Shown: in pieces, positions 32,916 to 37,204 of the stretch
Layout: every line of letters begins with the position of its first letter
Position numbering within the stretch: the stretch's first letter is position 1
Notes under the pieces: generated by a model
Database searches by the model: none
The model's input: the letters and a program-made list of their open reading frames with translations, nothing else
Told to the model about the DNA's origin: nothing
Position numbers and translations under genes: made by a program
Origin: Nostoc sp. NOS(2021)
GTDB lineage: Bacteria; Cyanobacteriota; Cyanobacteriia; Cyanobacteriales; Nostocaceae
Length of the DNA: 37,204 nucleotides
Assembly: GCF_017115025.1 (NCBI RefSeq)
Contig: NZ_JABXKM010000109.1
Coordinates: 8,913-46,116, forward strand
Direction: 5' to 3'

Positions 32916-34091
32916 TCAGTCGTAGCGTATACCAGCATCTTTCATGCGTTGAATTCCTTCTTGCAACCGTTCATCGCTAATAGTTAAAGCAATGCGGAAA
33001 AAGCCTTCTCCAGATGCACCGTAACCACTACCTGGCGGCACAAGAATGCCACATTTGTCAAGTAGCAAAGTTACAAATTCTGCTGAGGAATATCCTGGGG
33101 GCACAGGTGTCCAGACGTAAAGGGTAGCTTTCGGAGGCTGAATTGGCCAACCTAGAGATTGCAACCCATTCACGATAATGTCGCGGCGATTTTGGTAAAC
33201 CGACATGATGGTTTGGAGTTCTGCTTCAGTGGTAGTAGAATAAGCTGCGATCGCACATGCTTGAATTGCCTTAAACACCCCAGAATCAACGTTAGTTTTT
33301 ACCTGTGTCAAGCCTTTAATACCGACAGCATTACCAACAACAAAACCAACCCGCCAGCCTGTCATATTGTACGACTTAGACAAACTGTGAAATTCGAGCG
33401 CTACATCTTTCGCGCCCGGAATTTGCAGCACACTAGGCGGTTTATAGCCATCGTATGCCATTTCTGAGTAGGCGTTGTCATGACACAACAAAATATCATA
33501 CTGCTTGCAGAAAGCTACCAATTCCTCAAAAAACTCTAGTGTTGCCAGTGCCCCAGTCGGATTATTGGGATAATTAATCCATAACAGCTTTGCTTTTTGG
33601 GCGACTTCTTCAGGTATCGCACTCAAATCAGGCAAAAAACCGTTTTCTGCCTTCAGGGGCATAGGAAAAGACTCACCACCAGCGAAGATTGTCGAAGTCC
33701 GATACACGGGATAACCAGGATCTGGTATTAGTGTATAGTCTCCTGCTTCCACAAACGCTAAGAAAGTATTATGAATTGCTTCCTTGGAACCAATTGAAGA
33801 AACAACCTCTGTATTTGGGTTCAACCCCGTCACCCCAAACCGACGTTCCATCCACTTCGCCGCAGTCTCGCGGAATTCTTTCGTACCTTGGTAAGGTGGA
33901 TAATTGTGGTTGGCAGCGTCTTCAATCGCCTCATGCATTACCTGAAGGATATGACTGGGAGTAGGTTTATCTGGATCGCCAATAGCCATATTGATGATAT
34001 CAACTCCCTTGGCAACGAGTTCATTCTGTTTGTGGACAATTTCAGCAAACAGATAGGGAGGAATTTTTTCTAGGCGTTTAGCGAACTGCAT
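32916..34091 (-). CDS. Class I/II aminotransferase, LL-diaminopimelate aminotransferase-like
   Basis: The 391-residue PLP enzyme carries IGDPDKPTP, the NYPPYQGTKEFRE block, SSIGSKEAIHN, PDPGYPVY, INYPNNPTGALA, and the PLP-binding lysine motif EFHSLSKSYNMTGWRVGF, followed by PPKATLYVWTPVP and the C-terminal FFRIALTIS. This is the layout of the LL-diaminopimelate/aspartate aminotransferase group. Cyanobacteria use LL-DAP aminotransferase in lysine synthesis, but they usually also have a longer canonical DapL. This shorter branch is more ambiguous, and an alanine or aspartate aminotransferase is possible. Start MQFAKRLEKIPPYLF fits the family. Confidence 0.85.
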   Translation of the reverse strand: MQFAKRLEKIPPYLFAEIVHKQNELVAKGVDIINMAIGDPDKPTPSHILQVMHEAIEDAANHNYPPYQGTKEFRETAAKWMERRFGVTGLNPNTEVVSSIGSKEAIHNTFLAFVEAGDYTLIPDPGYPVYRTSTIFAGGESFPMPLKAENGFLPDLSAIPEEVAQKAKLLWINYPNNPTGALATLEFFEELVAFCKQYDILLCHDNAYSEMAYDGYKPPSVLQIPGAKDVALEFHSLSKSYNMTGWRVGFVVGNAVGIKGLTQVKTNVDSGVFKAIQACAIAAYSTTTEAELQTIMSVYQNRRDIIVNGLQSLGWPIQPPKATLYVWTPVPPGYSSAEFVTLLLDKCGILVPPGSGYGASGEGFFRIALTISDERLQEGIQRMKDAGIRYD

Positions 34092-34299
34092 GGCGATTTA
34101 CTACGAATGCACAATGTAAAGGGTCATTAGCACAGTTTACGCCACTTGAGGTATTTAAATAATCAACCTCATAGAAAAATACAAACAATGATATCCCCCC
34201 TGCCTTTACTAAAACTTGTTTTACCTACTTGAAATTTTGATTGCTCTAGTCTTAATCAAATTCAGCGGATATAGCCAAGAAGCCTCTATGCCTAAGCAA

Positions 34300-34503
34300 T
34301 TAGGAATATCCCCAGCTAGAAACCAACTGAATTCGACCAGCATCCATCTCTGCCATTAATAATTCTAGAGCTTCGTAATCAACATCAGAAATGTAACCCA
34401 GTTCCGTCAGTTCTGAGTTGATTTCATTTTCTATCTCAGGAGTTAGTTTTTTAATGTCAAGAGCTTTTTCTACCAATTTACGAATAGCGTACTGAGTTCT
34501 CAT
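34300..34503 (-). CDS. Small conserved protein of unknown function
   Basis: The 67-residue product reads MRTQYAIRKLVEKALDIKKL, TPEIENEINSELTELGYISD and DYEALELLMAEMDAGRIQLV. It is helical and acidic. The layout resembles small cyanobacterial proteins with several paralogues, but the family is not recognised. A CRP-like palindrome about 80 bases upstream may control it. Confidence 0.65.
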   Translation of the reverse strand: MRTQYAIRKLVEKALDIKKLTPEIENEINSELTELGYISDVDYEALELLMAEMDAGRIQLVSSWGYS

Positions 34504-34971
34504 AAGTAATAACCCAATTGTATATGATACTAATTATCCCAGATTGTTCTCAGTATAAAGAGTGATCTAAATACTAACTTCTAGTGATCTAGATCACATC
34601 TTAATTAGTTGATAGATAATGCGCTCTGACTCTGTGCTATGCCATCAGCAACGCTAAAGTGGGAGATTTAACTTACCGTTAAGACTTAGCTAAATTAGCT
34701 TTAGTTATAGACTAAGCAAGTTTTCTCAGCATAGTTACTGATGAGTTGTCTGCTCTATGGCTGTCTATGTTGATTGTTTTTGAACTGAGATAAAAAAAAA
34801 GTATATATAAGCACATTTTAAACTGGAATTATAACAATCTTTAAACAGACATACTAAAGCAATAAAGATTCAGCAAAGAGACCTAAGACATATGGTCGAT
34901 GCAACAAAATAGAGTTTATGTTCAAATAATTCTTAGCTTGACGCTTCAATAATTCTCAATAGGATGTAACT
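34504..34971. other. Intergenic region with a CRP-like site (468 bases)
   Basis: The gap lies between the divergent small gene and the STAS gene. It holds GTGATCTAGATCAC at 34584 and a half site, AGTGATCTA, at 34561. The 34780-34860 part is A/T-rich, probably the STAS promoter. No further gene. Confidence 0.6.
34584..34597. promoter_or_regulatory. Candidate CRP-type binding site
   Basis: GTGATCTAGATCAC is a perfect 14-base palindrome matching the core of the CRP consensus TGTGA-N6-TCACA, with one flank mismatch (A before GTGA). A matching half site lies 22 bases to the left, about two helical turns. Cyanobacterial CRP proteins (SyCRP1, AnCrpA) use this consensus. Confidence 0.6.
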
Positions 34972-35301
34972 ATGCAAGCAGTGCTTAACTATCCCAAGAT
35001 TGCAGTTATTCGCCCCCAAGGGTGTTTGAATGCTGCAAACGCCTTGGAATTTGAACGAGATATGACCACAGCGTTGGCACAAATTGGTATTTCCATCTTG
35101 GTAGTAGACCTAGCAGCGGTAGAATCGTTAGACAGCGCGGGGTTGATGGCATTGTTATCTACACACAAGCTGGCTCTTACTTTAGGACGGGGTTTCCGAC
35201 TTTGCGCTGTTGCTCCGTCAATTAGAATTATTTTTGAACTGACGCAACTCGACAGGGTGTTTGAAATATTAGACGGTGATGCCGAGTTGGCTGCAACATA
35301 A
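34972..35301 (+). CDS. STAS-domain protein (anti-sigma-factor antagonist type)
   Basis: The 109-residue protein is a single STAS domain: VIRPQGCLNAANALEFERDM, ISILVVDLAAVESLDSAGLM and ALLSTHKLALTLGRGFRLCA. The conserved Ser in DSAG at about 56 is the position phosphorylated in SpoIIAA-like proteins by an anti-sigma or switch kinase. AGGA lies about nine bases before the ATG. No kinase or phosphatase partner is adjacent, so it probably belongs to a scattered partner-switching system. Confidence 0.92.
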   Translation: MQAVLNYPKIAVIRPQGCLNAANALEFERDMTTALAQIGISILVVDLAAVESLDSAGLMALLSTHKLALTLGRGFRLCAVAPSIRIIFELTQLDRVFEILDGDAELAAT

Positions 35302-35350
35302 CTTTATGTAAAAGCCCAAAGGTTCGGGCAATAAGTGGACTTTATGTAAA
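35301..35350. repeat. Direct repeat ACTTTATGTAAA flanking a small hairpin
   Basis: Two 12-base copies at 35301-35312 and 35339-35350 flank a weak GCCC/GGGC stem-loop, just after the STAS stop. Short and of uncertain meaning. Confidence 0.6.
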
Positions 35351-35449
35351 GGAGTTGTAAGTTGCAACGAGAAACTATGTTAAAAGACCTAATTCAATGC
35401 TAATGTTGGGTTTGAGTAGCTGTAATTAAGGTAGCTAGAAGATAGCACA

Positions 35450-37204
35450 GTGGCTGTTGCAGTTGAAAGATTAATAACATCGGATATTTTAAAACCAGGG
35501 CGTTACCTGGGTAATGAGCGTTTAGCTGTACACAAACCTTGGGATACGACAGCAATACGCTGGGTCTTAACCTACCCAGAAGTATATGAAGTTGGTGCAT
35601 CCAATTTAGGGCATATCATCCTCTATAACATCTTGAATGCCCAACCGCGTCAATTGTGCGATCGCGCCTACCTCCCAGGAAAAGACTTGGCAGCCAAACT
35701 ACGCGAAACTAATACGCCATTGTTTGCGGTAGAGTCAAAGCGATCGCTCACAGAATTCGACATTTTAGGTTTTAGCCTCAGTTACGAACTGGGTGCTACT
35801 AATATCCTCGAAATGTTGGATTTAGCTGGAATTCCCTTGACGTGGCGAGAACGCCAAAAAGCAGAGGAAGAATCTATTAGTCCCCAGTTCCAGTTTCCGT
35901 TGATTTTTGCTGGTGGGCAAACAGCGACATCGAATCCTGAGCCTTACGCCGACTTCTTCGACTTTTTCGCCCTTGGAGATGGAGAAGAACTTCTACCAGA
36001 AATTGGTTTGGTTTTAGAAGAAGGCAAACAAGCCCGATTGAGTCGGGAAAATCTGTTACTGGATTTAGCACAGATACCAGGCGTATATGTCCCCCAGTTT
36101 TACGACATGGCAGAGGATGGCTCAGTTCATCCGCGTCGCCCAGACGTGCCAAAACGAATTCTGCGACGGGTTGCAACTCCCATACCAGCATATTCCATTG
36201 GGTTAGTTCCCTACGTAGAAACGGTGCATGACCGCTTGACCATTGAGATTCGGCGTGGTTGCACTCGTGGCTGTCGCTTCTGTCAACCAGGAATGCTGAC
36301 TCGACCAGCACGGGATGTAGAACCGGATCAGGTGGTAGAAGCGATTGAACAAGGTATGCGGGCAACTGGTTACAACGAGTTTTCCTTACTATCTCTGAGT
36401 TGTTCTGATTATTTGTCCCTACCAGCAGTGGGGATGGAAATCAAAAATCGGCTAAAAAATGAAAACATTTCTCTGACTCTACCAAGCCAACGAGTAGACA
36501 GATTTGATGAGAATATTGCCAACATCCTTGGAGGTACGCGCCAAGGTGGACTGACTTTTGCTCCAGAAGCTGGAACTCAGCGGATGCGAGACATCGTGAA
36601 TAAGGGTTTGACAAATGAAGAATTGTTGCGGGGGGTGAAAACGGCTTGGGAGCAAGGCTGGGATAAAATAAAGTTGTATTTTATGATTGGCTTGCCGGGT
36701 GAGACAGATGTTGATGTTTTGGGCATTGCGGAAACTGTCAGCTGGCTACAGCGAGAATGTCGGGGCAAAGGCAGAAAACCCCTAAACTTTAACCTGACAA
36801 TTTCTAACTTTACACCCAAGCCCCATACACCATTCCAGTGGCACTCAGTCTCTACCACTGAATTTAAGCGCAAACAAAACCTGTTGCGGCAAGAATTCCG
36901 CCGGATAAAGGGAGTGAAGGTAAATTTTACCGATGTCCGCATTTCGGCAATGGAAGATTTTGTGGGCAGAGGCGATCGCAATTTGGGCAAAGTAATCCGC
37001 CGTGCCTGGGAATTGGGTGCAGGTATGGATTCCTGGTATGAAAATTTAGATCAGGCTTTTAGTGCTTGGGGGTCTGCGATCGCTCAAGCCGGTTTAGATT
37101 GGAAATACCGCCAAGTAGAAAATGGCGAATGGAATTTGTTTCACGCACAAGAGCAGAAAAGATTGGCAGATGTGGAAAATACCCCACTCCCCACTCCCCA
37201 CTCC
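35450..37204 (+). CDS. TIGR03960-type B12-binding radical SAM protein (partial, runs off window)
   Basis: From GTG 35450, the only start after an in-frame TAG at 35432, 585 codons run to the window edge. An N-terminal B12-binding-like domain (about 20-260, with VLTYPEVYEVGASNLGHIIL and IFAGGQTATSNPEPYADFFD) precedes a radical SAM core with RRGCTRGCRFC (Cys271, Cys275, Cys278), then GLTFAPEAGTQRMRDIVNKG and KLYFMIGLPGETDVD. Members usually end in a DUF2344 domain, which would lie past the edge. The final bases encode NTPLPTPHS from CCCCACT heptamers inside the reading frame. The substrate is unknown. Confidence 0.9.
   Translation, partial: MAVAVERLITSDILKPGRYLGNERLAVHKPWDTTAIRWVLTYPEVYEVGASNLGHIILYNILNAQPRQLCDRAYLPGKDLAAKLRETNTPLFAVESKRSLTEFDILGFSLSYELGATNILEMLDLAGIPLTWRERQKAEEESISPQFQFPLIFAGGQTATSNPEPYADFFDFFALGDGEELLPEIGLVLEEGKQARLSRENLLLDLAQIPGVYVPQFYDMAEDGSVHPRRPDVPKRILRRVATPIPAYSIGLVPYVETVHDRLTIEIRRGCTRGCRFCQPGMLTRPARDVEPDQVVEAIEQGMRATGYNEFSLLSLSCSDYLSLPAVGMEIKNRLKNENISLTLPSQRVDRFDENIANILGGTRQGGLTFAPEAGTQRMRDIVNKGLTNEELLRGVKTAWEQGWDKIKLYFMIGLPGETDVDVLGIAETVSWLQRECRGKGRKPLNFNLTISNFTPKPHTPFQWHSVSTTEFKRKQNLLRQEFRRIKGVKVNFTDVRISAMEDFVGRGDRNLGKVIRRAWELGAGMDSWYENLDQAFSAWGSAIAQAGLDWKYRQVENGEWNLFHAQEQKRLADVENTPLPTPHS
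37178..37204. repeat. Tandem heptamer (CCCCACT) inside a coding frame
   Basis: About three and a half copies at the very end of the window, in the same frame as the radical SAM gene. Elsewhere in the window such heptamers are only between genes. Confidence 0.8.

Noticed and set aside
35362..35403. Possible 13-residue leader peptide (TTG start after AAAGGAG) before the radical SAM gene
   Set aside because: The ribosome-binding site is good, but the peptide shows no regulatory codon run or attenuator structure.
1..37204. tRNA genes, prophage or transposase genes
   Set aside because: No T-loop-like motifs with cloverleaf context and no transposase or phage proteins were found on reading.

Overview
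The window looks like chromosomal DNA of a filamentous, Nostoc-like (Nostocales) cyanobacterium. The evidence is the frequent HIP1 octamer GCGATCGC (for example at 1732 and 9064), many tandem heptanucleotide repeats between genes, several short dispersed repeats, and genes typical of cyanobacteria: GlpX-type fructose/sedoheptulose bisphosphatase, glutamyl-tRNA reductase, ClpS, a LivM/LivG (NatC/NatA-like) amino-acid transporter pair, DUF1830, DUF4079 and DUF6761 proteins, and a DICT-domain sensor. No tRNA, rRNA, CRISPR array, transposase or prophage was seen.

Layout. 1-1700 is an accessory patch: two copies of a small conserved gene (one cut by the window edge), a retropepsin-like protein, and a ParE/ParD toxin-antitoxin pair that sits in the middle of the upstream region of one copy. 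1933-3519 is pgi with a clear terminator. 3632-4330 holds a RelE-like toxin and an antitoxin-like protein that are separated. A 21-bp minisatellite (4593-4802) precedes livM-livG. 6795-8520 is another accessory patch: a frameshifted hicA with intact hicB, a DUF1877 protein and a Uma2 protein, followed by a 108-bp decayed copy of part of livG. 8812-11763 pairs a PstS-like lipoprotein with a membrane histidine kinase. 11782-15635 runs on the minus strand: Uma2, an ArsR/DUF2087 regulator with a perfect operator-like palindrome, hemA and glpX. 15991-18569 holds a DUF981 gene broken by a 27-bp repeat, glutaredoxin, tadA and a PlsC-type acyltransferase. 19261-20784 includes a BolA/CGFS-glutaredoxin pair. 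21321-25569 holds small cyanobacterial proteins, an OmpR-type response regulator and an ABC ATPase carrying a repeat-derived insertion. 26158-29930 holds a radical SAM enzyme, a DICT-HD sensor and a pentapeptide protein. 31012-37204 holds a CPBP protease, clpS, an aminotransferase, a STAS protein and a second B12-type radical SAM gene that runs off the end.

How the genes work together. Most are independent housekeeping genes: carbon metabolism (pgi, glpX), tetrapyrrole entry (hemA), wobble-tRNA editing (tadA), lipid synthesis, Fe-S/redox handling (BolA with monothiol glutaredoxin) and protein turnover (ClpS). Four-base ATGA overlaps mark likely co-translated pairs: parD-parE, the small gene with the retropepsin, hicA-hicB, the DICT protein with the pentapeptide protein, and the two small genes at 30052-30491.

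The most interesting pattern is short repeats lying inside HIP1 sites. At least two sites inside genes and two between genes have the form GCG-[21, 24 or 27 nt]-ATCG(C/T). Removing the insert restores GCGATCGC in three of the four. One insertion stops the DUF981 gene and another adds eight residues just before the Walker A motif of an ABC ATPase. The ParDE cassette also splits what is an intact HIP1 site in the sister copy of the duplicated region.
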